From Serratia symbiotica (lineage in GTDB: Bacteria; Pseudomonadota; Gammaproteobacteria; Enterobacterales; Enterobacteriaceae), in NCBI GenBank assembly GCA_900155695.1, contig FUHL01000001.1:806001-870000 (forward strand): a stretch of DNA of 64,000 nt. The letters are read 5' to 3'. Each line of letters begins with the position of its first letter. Position 1 is the stretch's first letter. The notes under the pieces were generated by a model. The model was not told the origin of the DNA. It searched no databases and saw only the letters and a list, made by a program, of their open reading frames with translations. The translations under genes were made by a program, and so were the position numbers. This document shows positions 1 to 10,836 of the stretch, one piece after another.

Positions 1-74
1 TTTTAAAGATCAATAATAGTTTTTATATTCTTTGGTTCTGCCTCTATACATTATAAGATTAATTATCTATATCT

Positions 75-90
75 TAGGATGAGAATCCTA
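75..90. other. Short hairpin at left edge
   Basis: A 6-bp perfect inverted repeat (taggat / atccta) has a gaga tetraloop and is followed by a modest T-rich stretch. It could be the remains of a terminator for a gene to the left of the window. The stem is short and I see nothing else that supports a function. Confidence 0.25.
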
Positions 91-177
91 TCATATCTTT
101 TATACATGAATCATATATATCTTTACTACTAGATAAAACAGTTCAAACTATTAGTGTAAAGTTCAAATAGTACACGA

Positions 178-186
178 TGTTATAAT
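178..186 (+). promoter_or_regulatory. Extended -10 promoter of glyA
   Basis: The string TGTTATAAT is a consensus extended -10 element (TGnTATAAT) 34 bp before the glyA start. No good -35 is present, which extended -10 promoters can tolerate. The 9-mer gttcaaact/gttcaaata occurs twice just upstream (141 and 161, 20 bp apart), a possible operator. The same TGTTATAAT string precedes ffh. Confidence 0.5.
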
Positions 187-220
187 TTTGAATGAACTTA
201 TTTAAGTTAGGAGAGTATGA

Positions 221-1474
221 GTGTTACAATGTAAAAGAAATATTGCTGATTACGATAGAGAACTATGGTATGCAATGGAGCAAGAAATCATTCGGCAAGA
301 AGAACACATCGAGCTTATTGCATCCGAAAATTACACTAGCCGACGTGTAATGCAAGCACAGGGTTCACAATTAACTAATAAATACGCTGAAGGTTATCCT
401 GGAAAGCGTTATTATGGAGGTTGCGAATATGTGGATATTATTGAGCAATTAGCTATTGACCGCGCAAAAGCATTATTTGGTGCCGATTACGCTAATGTAC
501 AACCGCATTCCGGTTCACAGGCTAATTTTGCTGTTTACGCTGCGTTGTTGAAGCCAGGGGATACTATCCTAGGTATGCACCTGTCGCATGGTGGGCACTT
601 GACTCATGGATCTTCAGTTAATCAGTCGGGAAAACTTTATAATATCGTCTCTTACGGTATTGATGAACAAGGTCATATCGACTATGAAGATCTAATAAGA
701 CAAGCACAAGTTCATAAACCACAAATGATTATTGGCGGATTTTCTGCTTACTCAGGAATAGTAAATTGGAAAAAAATACGTGAAATTGCTGATAATATTG
801 GTGCTTATTTTTTAGTTGATATGGCACATGTTGCTGGTTTAATCGCTGCAGGAATTTATCCTAATCCAGTACCATATGCGCATATTGTTACCACTACTAC
901 CCATAAAACTTTAGCAGGACCGCGTGGTGGGATGATTCTAGCAAATGGAGGCAATGAAGTATTATATAAGAAACTAAACTCGGCGGTGTTCCCTGGTTGC
1001 CAGGGCGGGCCTCTGATGCATGTTATTGCCGGTAAAGCGCTAGCACTAAAAGAAGCAATGGAACCAGCATTCAAAATTTATCAAAAACAAGTAACAGATA
1101 ATGCTAAGGCGATGGTGGATATATGCCTAAAACATGGATATAAAGTAGTTTCCGGAGGAACACATAATCACTTATTCGTAATAGATTTAATAGATAAAAA
1201 CCTAACCGGTCAAGAAGCTGAATGTGCTCTTGGACGTGCACATATTATTGTCAATAAAAATAGTATACCACATGATCCAGAACGCCCGTTTATCACTTCG
1301 GGCTTGCGCATAGGCACGCCAGCTGTAACCCGCCGTGGATTTAAAGAGCTAGAAGTTCGTCAAGTGGCTAATTGGATCTGTGACGTATTAAATAATATCC
1401 ATGATAATTCCATTATCAAACGGATTAAGCAAAAAGTCCTTGATATATGTGTCATGTTTCCAGTATATAAATAG
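221..1474 (+). CDS. glyA: Serine hydroxymethyltransferase
   Basis: GlyA is the PLP enzyme that converts serine and tetrahydrofolate to glycine and 5,10-methylene-THF, the main one-carbon source for purines, thymidylate and methionine. The 417-residue product has the E. coli length and is collinear throughout, including the N-terminal [10 protein letters not shown] block and the PLP-lysine motif [14 protein letters not shown]. The start is GTG, with a taggag ribosome site about 7 nt upstream, and aligns with the E. coli N-terminus. It stands alone between non-coding stretches with its own promoter and a hairpin overlapping its stop codon. It links functionally to folA at the right end, since both work in the folate cycle. 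Assignment is secure from family knowledge and full-length similarity. Confidence 0.98.
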   Translation: MLQCKRNIADYDRELWYAMEQEIIRQEEHIELIASENYTSRRVMQAQGSQLTNKYAEGYPGKRYYGGCEYVDIIEQLAIDRAKALFGADYANVQPHSGSQANFAVYAALLKPGDTILGMHLSHGGHLTHGSSVNQSGKLYNIVSYGIDEQGHIDYEDLIRQAQVHKPQMIIGGFSAYSGIVNWKKIREIADNIGAYFLVDMAHVAGLIAAGIYPNPVPYAHIVTTTTHKTLAGPRGGMILANGGNEVLYKKLNSAVFPGCQGGPLMHVIAGKALALKEAMEPAFKIYQKQVTDNAKAMVDICLKHGYKVVSGGTHNHLFVIDLIDKNLTGQEAECALGRAHIIVNKNSIPHDPERPFITSGLRIGTPAVTRRGFKELEVRQVANWICDVLNNIHDNSIIKRIKQKVLDICVMFPVYK

Positions 1475-1499
1475 TTTTTCCTATGATAGGAAAAACTAT
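1471..1499 (+). terminator. Hairpin overlapping glyA stop codon
   Basis: A perfect 13-bp stem (atagtttttccta, paired with taggaaaaactat) closes a 3-nt loop. The left arm contains the TAG stop of glyA at 1472-1474. The T-run lies inside the stem rather than after it, so it may act as a weak intrinsic terminator or as a 3'-end stabiliser. Confidence 0.5.
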
Positions 1500-2054
1500 C
1501 TTAAGCATAATTACAATTCATACGGTTCATTTTAAAGCATTAAAATTAATTCTTGAGTTTAACGACATTCAATTTCACTATATAGTGAAATGATATCCGG
1601 ATATTAGCATTAAAGCTAAATTAATATTAGCCATTAAACATAAATATATTTTGATGGCTAATATATTTATGTTTAATTTTCTATGTATATGCAAGTGATA
1701 TTGACTAGTTTTAAATACATTCTTATCCTACGCAGGTAGGAGTAATATAATATATATGAAATAATCAAGAAATAACTTAAGAAATTAATAATGATCTATT
1801 TATATATTGAAAGAACTTTTTCTTCTCTTACGGCATTCAAATAGATAAAATATTAAAACTTTATAAAATTTACTACTGTAAACTAAATCAAGATTTATAT
1901 TAAGATTATCCAACATTATGCTATTTAGCATGCTATAAAATATTATATTAGTTAGTTAAAGATTAAAAAATAAATTACTTTGATCAAATAGCATGTATAT
2001 TATTTTCTCCTTTTTAACCGCGATGATACATTCATATTGAACTTAATTTTAAGC
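1500..2054. other. Non-coding stretch glyA-trkH
   Basis: No gene is visible. It separates two convergent genes. It contains a small palindrome near 1575-1591 and an interleaved pair of inverted repeats at 1626-1675 (see findings). The rest is AT-rich sequence without a recognisable relic. Confidence 0.6.
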
Positions 2055-3506
2055 TTATTCACGCCAGAAGGTCGGCGTAAATAAGACGAGCAATGTAAAT
2101 ACCTCAAGACGTCCAAACAACATTGTGGCTATCAGTATCCATTTTGCAGTTGATGGCATTGTAGTGTAGTTATCAGATACCATACCTAATCCAGATCCTA
2201 GATTATTCAGTGAAGCTGTTACAGCAGCAAAAGCAGAAAAATCATCAACGCCAGTGGCAATAATTGCTAACATACTAATAATAAATACCAATGCATAAGC
2301 TGAGAAAAATCCCCATACTGAATCAAGGATTCGCTCAGGAAGAGCATGGTTACCTAGTTTTATAGTATAAACAGCATTTGGGTGTACTAACCTTTGTAAT
2401 TCACGATAACCTTGAAGATAGAGTAGTAACATGCGCACAACCTTTATGCCGCCGCCAGTTGAACCAGCACAACCACCGATAAAAGAAGCACATAATAATA
2501 ACATCGGCAAAAATAGTGGCCATTTAGCAATGCTATCTGTAGTAAAGCCTGCTGTTGTTGTCATTGACACTACTTGAAAAAACGCCTGATTTAGCGTTTC
2601 GATACCGGTATGATAGATGCCATATGTCAATAATACAAATGTACATACTATCACTAACGTTAATTGTACTAAGATGAATATACGAAATTCAGGATCCTGT
2701 AGATAGACTTTCAAACTACGTCTGCTTAATAACGCAAAATGTAAGCTGTAATTACAACCAGAGATCAGTAGAAAAATAGCAATGATAGTGTTGATAATTG
2801 GACTGGCATAATAGCCAATGCTAGCATTATGAATAGAGAAACCTCCGATAGCAATGGTTGAAAAACTATGACTGATTGCATCGAATATTGGCATTCCTGC
2901 CCACCACAATACAAGTGCACAGGTGATTGTTAGTAATCCATAGATAAGCCATAAAGTTTTTGCGGTTTCTGCAATGCGCGGTCTCATTTTATTATCCTTT
3001 AGAGGACCTGGCATTTCCGCCCTATATAACTGCATACCACCAACACCAAGGATTGGAAGTATTGCTACTGCCAATACGATAATGCCCATTCCTCCCATCC
3101 ATTGCAACATTTGTCGATAAAATAGAATACCCTTAGGCAAGGACTCCAATTCTAACAGCATAGTAGCACCAGTAGTGGTTAGTCCTGAAAAAGACTCAAA
3201 AAATGCATCTGTAATTGATAAATTTGGTCTATCTGAAAATAGAAATGGCAACGCTCCTACGCTACCTAGTACTATCCAAAGTAGCACGACAATTAAGAAA
3301 CCTTCACGTGGATTTAATTCATATTTTTTATTGCGGTGAGGCCACCATAGTATAAGGCCAATAGTCAGTACTACTAATAAAGTTTGGCTGAATGCTCGTT
3401 CTGCGCCATCGCGATATAGTAATGCTACTCCCCAAGGGATAAACATCGTCCAAGAAAAAAAGATAACTAGTAAGCCAACGATACGGATTATAGCGCGCAA
3501 ATGCAT
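2055..3506 (-). CDS. trkH: Trk potassium uptake protein, membrane subunit
   Basis: TrkH is the ion-conducting inner-membrane subunit of the low-affinity Trk K+ uptake system and works with the cytoplasmic NAD-binding regulator TrkA, which is not in this window. The 483-residue product has the E. coli length. It shows the repeated P-loop half-filters (SGLTTTGAT, SFSTIAIGGFS, MTTTAGFTTDS, SLNNLGSGLG) and the conserved stretch from GGMGIIVLAV to PGPLKDNKMRPRIAETAKTL. About ten or more hydrophobic segments are evident. An aagga ribosome site lies about 10 nt before the ATG. It is a single-gene unit convergent with glyA. The full-length match makes the identity very sure. Confidence 0.97.
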   Translation of the reverse strand: MHLRAIIRIVGLLVIFFSWTMFIPWGVALLYRDGAERAFSQTLLVVLTIGLILWWPHRNKKYELNPREGFLIVVLLWIVLGSVGALPFLFSDRPNLSITDAFFESFSGLTTTGATMLLELESLPKGILFYRQMLQWMGGMGIIVLAVAILPILGVGGMQLYRAEMPGPLKDNKMRPRIAETAKTLWLIYGLLTITCALVLWWAGMPIFDAISHSFSTIAIGGFSIHNASIGYYASPIINTIIAIFLLISGCNYSLHFALLSRRSLKVYLQDPEFRIFILVQLTLVIVCTFVLLTYGIYHTGIETLNQAFFQVVSMTTTAGFTTDSIAKWPLFLPMLLLCASFIGGCAGSTGGGIKVVRMLLLYLQGYRELQRLVHPNAVYTIKLGNHALPERILDSVWGFFSAYALVFIISMLAIIATGVDDFSAFAAVTASLNNLGSGLGMVSDNYTTMPSTAKWILIATMLFGRLEVFTLLVLFTPTFWRE

Positions 3507-3559
3507 TTCAGCCTGATCCTTAGTAATTTAATTGGGACAACTCATTGCAAATTACCGCG

Positions 3560-3585
3560 ATTATAAAGTACGTAATTTTTGTCAA
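3560..3585 (-). promoter_or_regulatory. Possible trkH promoter
   Basis: On the minus strand, a perfect TTGACA (3580-3585) precedes a perfect TATAAT (3560-3565), but the spacer is only 14 bp, too short for a standard sigma-70 promoter. Either element may work with a different partner. It lies about 55 bp before the trkH ATG. Confidence 0.3.
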
Positions 3586-4390
3586 AAAAACTTAAACTGT
3601 TAATAAATTTAGATGTAGCATAAAGATGTTGCCGTATCCATATTGTAATATTGTATGATTTAATCGTTTATATTCTGCAATAAATGCTATATCCATGCTA
3701 GGATTAAGTATAGTGAGATAGTAAAATATAAATCTCAAAAATAAACGGTTTTAACGATCTTTATGCTACAAGCCATGGATGATAAAGTGATAAAATATGA
3801 ATTTTAATTGCTGCATTAACACTGATTACACGTAGCGTCTATTGATGATCCATTCGACCAATACTTGCTTTAGATCACACAATCTATATTGCATAGGCGA
3901 CGTGTAATACACAATTAAATTTGTAATTTATACGATACTTGCCATATAGTATTAACTCATTAATCATTATTACAGTTTAAAAATATATAAATGTTTTTGA
4001 ACATAAGAGTATTCACTAATAGTAATATTATAAATAAAAGTCATATAATAAATTAGACCGCTAGAACTATAGTTAGTATTATACTATATTGTGTAAGATG
4101 CTATCTGATCAGTATGAATATACAAATATTTTATATAAAATAAGCACTTTCCTTATCTTATATAAAATTGTAATGTTTTACACTTGCAAAACCTTGAATG
4201 ACATGGCATCATGAATGATGTAGTAAGAGAGTGGCAAACTATCTTAATATTTTTAACACTCACTAAAATATATTTTAAAAATTGAGAAATATAATTATAT
4301 ATCAATATATAGTTATATCTTAACAGTATCATCCGTTAGTATCATATACCGGTATATCTTATTAATTCCTTTATAATCTAAAAATAATTA

Positions 4391-4428
4391 ACTTCTTGTA
4401 ATACGCTGAACTGCTTGTAATACGCTGT
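4391..4428. repeat. Two-copy tandem duplication, 19-bp unit
   Basis: Positions 4391-4409 and 4410-4428 match at 18 of 19 bases (core cttgtaatacgctg). It lies in non-coding DNA and is one of several such duplications in the window. Confidence 0.85.
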
Positions 4429-5749
4429 ATGAGTATAGATTATATCCAGGATATGACTATTGTAGTCCGCCGTTATGTAAATATTAAAATTTAGTCTAGA
4501 ATAATAAAACAATTATTTAGTCTATATATAATTAGTCCAATGTCTTGAAAAGAGTGTGGCCGCTTATTTAAAAGATAAAAATAAGTCATAAATATTGATA
4601 AGTATTTTTTATTTTGTAGGCCTAGAAGTTTCTAAAATATACAAACTGATAGTAATCTTACCAAGATAAAAATGAAATTAATATATAGGATTAGTACTAT
4701 ATTTATGGTCTTCGATAAACTTCAGTGAAGTTATGTTATTAACAATAAATACAATAATGACTGATACTTTTTAATATCTTTAATAACATAATACAATGCA
4801 TAATATATAATTTAAGTAATGAATGTTTGCATTAAATAATGCATTATATAGAAACATAATGTCCATCTATAATAGACTAAAAGTAATTGAAAATGTTATG
4901 CTAATTTTAAAATCTATATTGAGGCATCAATTTTTCGTACATATAAAATTTATTGATATTATCAGACTATAAAATCGCCAATTTATAATAAAACCAATTC
5001 ACAAATAACGTAATATTAATTTATATATTACAACTGTTGATTAGCTAATACTTTTATTTTGATAAAATTATTTAAATAATTTATATTTAACAAATAGTAG
5101 ACATTAGCTTCAACCTCAATAATAATATAAATCAATGTGTTACTCAATATCACTGAAATTCTGTATTTATATAATAGCATATAGATACATGACCGGTTTT
5201 AGTAAAATATAAGATAAATATCGTGTAATTACTGAATATATTGGCATTATAAATAATATATAAAATTTAGATAATCTATAATTTCGGATTACAGCAGAAA
5301 TAAATGATGCACGCATGCAATATCGCATTATAATATTTTGCGATGCCAAAAATAAATCGTATTAACTTGAGCCTAGAAGGCTATATTCATAGGTCTTGTT
5401 AAAAGTTTCTCATACATAGCTTAGACTAGTATTCTTCAGAAGAATAATATATATAAAGATAGATACACACTAACCATATGCATAGAAAGATAATAGGGAT
5501 GATAAATCTATCTATCTTAAAATATTATGTTATCTTACGAATGGTATCAGAATATGGGCTTAGTATCATTTCGTTCTATTTCTAAACTGAAATTCCTGCA
5601 ACGTATTTTCCACTGCGAATAATTTAGATTATTAATCTATATCTTTCTTGAAAGTTGTAATCTCAATTCAATATAAACTATTATTAATAGTGCATTAATA
5701 ATAAAGTCAGTGCTGAATTTTTTATTTAAAAATATATTTGTACTGAAAA

Positions 5750-5776
5750 ATAAAAATAGTATGTTACTATTTTTAT
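5750..5776. other. AT-rich 12-bp hairpin
   Basis: Arms 5750-5761 and 5765-5776 are perfectly complementary around a tgt loop. The stem is nearly all A/T, so its stability is low. No gene ends nearby, and its role is unknown. Confidence 0.4.
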
Positions 5777-6096
5777 TACGTAGAAAATTGAAATAAAATT
5801 TTTAAAGAAATTTGTTAATATTTACAGGTCTGATTTAATAAATAAGAAGAAAACAACTTAAGAAAAAATATTTATAAAATACCCAATTGGTTAGCATAGT
5901 ATATGCTCTTCATTATTACTTATAAAATTAGCATCTAGTTTGATAGACAGCGTTTAAAAAATATATAGAACAATATGTCTTTATCAAAGGCATTGTATTA
6001 TATTAACAATTAGTTAATTATTTATCTCAATTTCATAACATGTATTTCTTATCTATTAAATCTATACAAGGGATTATAAAAATTTGATTTATTTAA

Positions 6097-7236
6097 TTAA
6101 TTCTTATTAAATAGGAAGAACTCTAGTAAATTATTAAGGAATAACTTGCCTTTTTCAGTAATTTGCCAAGATGTAGGAGTCTCTTTTATATAACCTTGTA
6201 CTAAAGCTTTATCTAATTTATAACGTATAGTTATTTCTTCTAACCCAGTGTAGTTGATAAAATCGGCACGTGGCGCCTCCTCTAGCAGTCGAAATCGGTT
6301 CATAAAAAATTCAAATGGTCTATCTTCTAACATGACTTCATATTGTTTATCCCTATATCGTCCTTGCATAAACGCGCGGGGATTTTTAGTTTTTTCTATG
6401 CGTAGAATACGATTATCTATAAACGTTAATTTGCTATGCGCACCACAACCTATTCCTAAATAGTCGCCAAAACGCCAATAATTTAGATTATGCTGACACT
6501 GAAATCCTAACCTGGTATAGGATGAAATTTCATATTGTTTATAGCCAGAGGCAATAAGTAACTGATGTCCTCTATTAAATATATCCCATAGTATTTCGTC
6601 ATCTGGCAATACAGGAGGTCTAGAGCTAAATAGAGTATTTGGCTCAATCGTTAATTGATACCAAGATAAATGTGGTGGATTGAAGGAAATCAATTGATGT
6701 AGATCGTCTAATGCTTCCTCTAAAGACTGATTTGGAAGGCCGTGCATTAAATCAAGATTAAAACTTTGCAGACTAAGATTAGTTGCTAAGTGTACTGAAC
6801 GTTTAGCTTCTTCTGCATTATGAATACGCCCAAGTTGTATTAATTTATTATTGTTAAAGCTCTGAACGCCAATAGAAATACGGTTTATTCCGGCATGCTG
6901 ATACTCACTAAAGCGATTAGCTTCTATAGTACTAGGATTGGCTTCAATAGTAATCTCAGCATTGTCTGTAATATCAATACGTGAACGTACGCCATCTAAT
7001 AATATCTGCATCGCTTTAGAACTAAATAGACTCGGCGTTCCTCCACCGATAAAAATAGTCTTTATTGTACGATTACCCACTGCCTCTAGATGATTTTCTA
7101 AATCAGCTAAGAGGTGATGAACATACTTCTGATGCGGTATGTCTTCATTTGACGTATATGAGTTAAAATCACAATATGGACATTTACGTACACACCAGGG
7201 AATATGAATATATAAACTTAGCAAAGGTAACTTCAT
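6097..7236 (-). CDS. hemW: Radical SAM heme chaperone HemW
   Basis: HemW (formerly YggW) is a cytoplasmic radical-SAM protein related to oxygen-independent coproporphyrinogen oxidase. In E. coli it binds heme and delivers it to respiratory enzymes. The 379-residue product has the family length. The cluster motif C15-x3-C19-x2-C22, in IPWCVRKCPYCDFNS, is intact, followed by the SAM-binding IGGGTPS motif. The HemW-type N-terminus lacks the extra features of true HemN. It is the last gene of the eroded gshB-yqgF-yggT-yggU-rdgB-hemW series; rdgB, which should lie just upstream, is gone. No clear ribosome site precedes the ATG. Its 4Fe-4S cluster would depend on the SUF system encoded at 30-36 kb. 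Confidence 0.96.
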   Translation of the reverse strand: MKLPLLSLYIHIPWCVRKCPYCDFNSYTSNEDIPHQKYVHHLLADLENHLEAVGNRTIKTIFIGGGTPSLFSSKAMQILLDGVRSRIDITDNAEITIEANPSTIEANRFSEYQHAGINRISIGVQSFNNNKLIQLGRIHNAEEAKRSVHLATNLSLQSFNLDLMHGLPNQSLEEALDDLHQLISFNPPHLSWYQLTIEPNTLFSSRPPVLPDDEILWDIFNRGHQLLIASGYKQYEISSYTRLGFQCQHNLNYWRFGDYLGIGCGAHSKLTFIDNRILRIEKTKNPRAFMQGRYRDKQYEVMLEDRPFEFFMNRFRLLEEAPRADFINYTGLEEITIRYKLDKALVQGYIKETPTSWQITEKGKLFLNNLLEFFLFNKN

Positions 7237-7815
7237 AATTGGGCATAACAGCTTATATGAGATATAATCTTTCTATCAGTGAACAAGCGCTTTATTGTTC
7301 ACATCAGTGATATTGTGAACTGAAATTAGTATTAACAAAAGTTACAGCACTTTTTTCTCTAGATACAGTTAGATATCATACCACAAATATACCACATGCG
7401 AACATCGCATATTGTATATTATAGGATGTAGTAACATTGCATTATTTTATGGTAGAAATATAATATTGGTTCAGCTATGCAGAAGATGCATGTATATTAT
7501 TCAAATCATAGAACCATACCACTCCATTTTCATAAATATAGAGTAAGTGCTAAATACTTCACGTAAAGCATCTCTTGTGAAGCAAGTATCTATTCTTATA
7601 GCTATGGACAGTGATTCTCCTGTTTTGCATTAGTCATCGATAATATAGTATTGAGATAAGCATTTGATTCGTTATCTTAAAAACATTAACCTTTATTTAC
7701 GTATGTGTAATTATATTACATGTAATGTCGTATAATAGATTAACCAATCTATGCACTTTTCCTAAAAGATCGATATAAAAATAAATTTATGGTTCTGACA
7801 AAATAAATAATTTCA
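7237..7815. other. Gap where rdgB is expected
   Basis: In E. coli rdgB (about 594 bp) sits exactly between yggU and hemW. Here the interval is 579 bp and contains no full frame, as expected if the gene decayed in place without deletion. A minus-strand open segment (7501-7629, plus IIDD-like codons just before it) has faint resemblance to RdgB, too weak to call. Confidence 0.45.
7279..7302. promoter_or_regulatory. Inverted/direct repeat before hemW
   Basis: An 8-bp perfect inverted repeat (gtgaacaa / ttgttcac, 8-nt loop) lies 43 bp before hemW. The strings atcagtga and gtgaac recur a few bases further on (about 7304-7320). It could be an operator or a relic hairpin, and no known regulator is recognised. 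Confidence 0.25.
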
Positions 7816-8109
7816 TCATATTATGTATATTTCAGCAATAACATTGGGAATCTGACGCGGATAAATTATATGCAATAGTTTATGCCGCCCCATTTTACCT
7901 TTCTCAATAATAATGTTCTTTTTTGCTACTTTAAACTTTTTTGCGAGAAATTTGATTAGATGAGCATTGGCTTCCCCGTTAACTTGTGCGGCCGTAATAG
8001 AAACTTTAATTTCATTGTCATGCAACCTTATAATTTGATCACGAATGGCTTGCGGTTGCGTATAGATTCTGATTTTAAGCCCATCGGCTACCGGAGTGAC
8101 TGCACTCAT
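7816..8109 (-). CDS. yggU: DUF167 family protein YggU
   Basis: YggU is a small conserved DUF167 protein of unknown biochemical role, 97 residues here against 96 in E. coli. The family core NGEANAHLIKFLAKKFKVAK and the IEKGKMGRHK segment are clear. The start ATG overlaps the stop of yggT by 4 nt (ATGA), so the two are translationally coupled. Retention in so reduced a genome, together with YggT, suggests that the pair still does something useful. No function is claimed beyond the family. Confidence 0.93.
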   Translation of the reverse strand: MSAVTPVADGLKIRIYTQPQAIRDQIIRLHDNEIKVSITAAQVNGEANAHLIKFLAKKFKVAKKNIIIEKGKMGRHKLLHIIYPRQIPNVIAEIYII

Positions 8110-8660
8110 AGTAAAAACCAGAGCTCACTAAATAAATCGATTCCTAAATAATTGAGAATATATAGGCTCAATATTATTACCATAGCGGAAAAATCAATTC
8201 CACCTATTGTTGGTATCATCCGACGGATCGGTGCTATTAAAGGTTCAGTTAATTGGTATATGACATAATCAATCTCACTATGTACCTGGCTGATCCAACT
8301 CAGCATCACACGAATCATTATGCTCCAGAATATCAAATATCCAATAGACTTTCCAAGCGAGATAAAACCAAACAAAAAATTATAGGCGTTGAGCGATATT
8401 GTGCCACCTTGAATGAGTAGAAGTAATGGGTACTTAATCGTCAAAATTAGGAAGGAAAGAAGTAAAGAGGCCATATCTAGCTGCCCCCAAAAAGGGATAA
8501 TACGTCTTATCGGAGTGATTACTGGCTGCGTAATCTTAACTATAAACTGTGAAAATGGGTTGTAAAAATCAATTTGCGTCCACTGCATCCAAATGCGAAG
8601 TAGTAGCACTATTACGTAAAGATCAAGGACAGTCTTAAGTAAAAAAGTTAGCGTTAGCAT
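8106..8660 (-). CDS. yggT: YggT family integral membrane protein
   Basis: YggT is a small inner-membrane protein. Its homologues are linked to osmotic tolerance, cell division or membrane organisation, and the exact role in enterobacteria is unsettled. The 184-residue product (E. coli 188) has two related halves, each with hydrophobic helices and the signature PFSQFIVKITQPVITPIRRIIP in the first half and YQLTEPLIAPIRRMIPTIGGIDFS in the second, a clear internal repeat. An agaaggg ribosome site lies 8-10 nt before the ATG. It is coupled to yggU by a 4-nt overlap. The upstream neighbour yggS is missing, replaced by about 2.2 kb of non-coding DNA. Confidence 0.94.
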   Translation of the reverse strand: MLTLTFLLKTVLDLYVIVLLLRIWMQWTQIDFYNPFSQFIVKITQPVITPIRRIIPFWGQLDMASLLLSFLILTIKYPLLLLIQGGTISLNAYNFLFGFISLGKSIGYLIFWSIMIRVMLSWISQVHSEIDYVIYQLTEPLIAPIRRMIPTIGGIDFSAMVIILSLYILNYLGIDLFSELWFLL

Positions 8661-10836
8661 ATTACAGCCCTTCTAATTAAAAAATGATATTTAGAATAAT
8701 GTTACTGTTTTCCCAGCTAAATATATTTAGCTTATATAGTTTTAGCTATAACTCCCGAAAGTTAGTGTTCGTTAAATACCCTATTATGGTTTCAATAAGG
8801 CACGGTATTGCCTTTAAAAATTAATTGCTTACGTAAAGTAGACAATCGCAAGTATGTATTCATATCTCTTAATCAATCACTTTATCTGCAACGAAAATAT
8901 ATAGACGTGAGCTAAACACTTGTCACTTAACATGTGTGTACTTATTCTGTATCTATTACATTACTTATATTAATGTCAATGGCAAAAGTAGAATTAGACA
9001 TTGCATTTCAATGCCATTAGTCGCTTAATATATTCTATTCATGTGGTATGGTTATCAACCAAATAAACTTTTACAAAAGTACTAACAGATTATCTGCATG
9101 CATTTACAGTCTTATAAGTACGTTAGTAACGCTAACTAAAATTCTGTGCATACCTTCTCTAAATTTTGATTGACTCCTTGATATGTAATTAATCTGCATC
9201 CATTAAGTGCTTAAAAGTTAATAAAACAGATCGTGTGTATACTTATGCTTAATCAATCTCTCTACCTGTAGAGGCAATGGATTTTTTGGTAGTGGTTCGA
9301 ACATGCTTCTCTTATCTATAATTTTAACGACAAGCCTCATAAGAGCATCTATATGCTCTTATGAGATTAATCTCTATTATTCAATATATATTAATTCGCT
9401 TTAATCATATCTTTGTTATTTGTTAATACAGCAAGTATGGTTAGAAACCACTAGTTACTAGATAACACCGTGACAGCACGCTCTTTATGAGTTAAAAAAA
9501 TAAAGGTAAGCTAATAATATTTTTAAAAATTTGATCTTTCATCAGAGTGGCAAATACTTGTAGTGATCCAAACTGTTTCAGTTTACTACCTATAGTAACA
9601 ACTACTAACATATTTTTTTAATATATTAAGCAATAATTTATCTATCAATAAATAACGATTTTGTAATAACAAGAAATTATTGTTTATCTAGTAAATGCGG
9701 ATAATTTTCATTGAAAAACATTTATAGTACAGAAAAAATGACAAGTAAACTATCAAATTTTCCCTTTAGCAGTAAAGATAATCTTTACAATGATATCTAG
9801 CCGTGTATCTCGTAGAATTTTTCTGCATCGATAAATATTTATTTATATTAGCCTATTAATCACTATTATTATAGTTAAATAGTCTATGTGCAACTACTAG
9901 TAAGCACGCATCATATTGATTATCTATCAATAGATAAAACCCTTTCATATTAAATAGTGTTAATTATATTTAGAGTAATGCTAGTGCCATTCGAATTTTA
10001 TATCTCTAGATTAAGTGACGAAATACTGAATATTATTTACTTTTGTTATGGATAGAGTGCACAAAATATTTAGATAACCGATAGTGATTATTTCTATTAT
10101 TACTGACTAAAATTAAATTTTATGCAGGAAAAGTAATAAAAGCGATACTAGCTAGTATTGGAAATAATTTGAGATCAGTTAAGAAAAATTATTGAAGTTC
10201 ATCTGTTTGACTGTGAAGTAAAATGCAATTATTTATCTATTTATATAGTCATTTATCAATAATCCATAGATAAAAAATAAACTGAATATTATTTAATATA
10301 ATACTTAAATAATTTAATTTTTTTGAAAAAATCATTTAGCAGCGTATTCAGTGTTAAATTTAATTTAATAAAAGCGTCATTTCAATATTATGAATCTATA
10401 TAATTCACGTAACCATCTAGAAATGATTATATATCACTTGTATTACATTATCTACAAGTATCAATATTTTATATTTTACAATATATTTTATCGCGCTCTG
10501 TACAAAAACTGTATTTTAAATTTCATATAAGTAAATTTTTTTAAAAAAGGTCGCTTATCTTATAAAATATGAAAGGTCATAAAAATTACAACATACATTA
10601 TAATTTAAAAAAAATAGATAAATTCATAGATATATTTTAATTTATAATTTTATCCTCCTTCTTCAATCGAAGAGTTTCGATACATGGCCATAATAATAAG
10701 GTCTGTGATAATTAGAATCATAAAATAAAATAAATATTATTAATTAATAGAAGTCGATGGTAAATCTGCATACTAACAATATCGTGCACATACAAAATAA
10801 ATTAGTTTAGAAAAAATAGCGAGATAGTATAAAGTT
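8661..10836. other. Gap where yggS and yggR are expected
   Basis: E. coli has yggR and yggS (together about 1.7 kb) between yqgF and yggT. Here 2.2 kb of AT-rich DNA holds no frame that I can assign to either. A perfect 13-bp hairpin at 9336-9365 is the only notable structure. Confidence 0.5.
9336..9365. other. Perfect 13-bp hairpin
   Basis: Arms 9336-9348 (ctcataagagcat) and 9353-9365 pair perfectly around a 4-nt loop. No gene ends nearby and no long T-run follows, so it is either a relic terminator of a lost gene or an unrecognised element. Confidence 0.5.

Larger units (their letters stand above)
3507..6096. other. 2.6-kb non-coding stretch trkH-hemW
   Basis: No gene can be supported. 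The only reading frame of note (minus strand, 5167-5349) is an AT-rich 60-codon frame with no family resemblance. The stretch holds a two-copy 19-bp tandem duplication at 4391-4428 and an AT-rich 12-bp hairpin at 5750-5776. Gene order changes here relative to E. coli, so it also contains an old rearrangement point. Confidence 0.6.

Noticed and set aside
3560-3585. Strong sigma-70 promoter for trkH
   Set aside because: Both hexamers are perfect but the 14-bp spacer is too short for a confident call, so it is listed only at low confidence.
5167-5349. 60-codon minus-strand frame in the trkH-hemW gap
   Set aside because: Low-complexity AT-rich frame with no start context or family.
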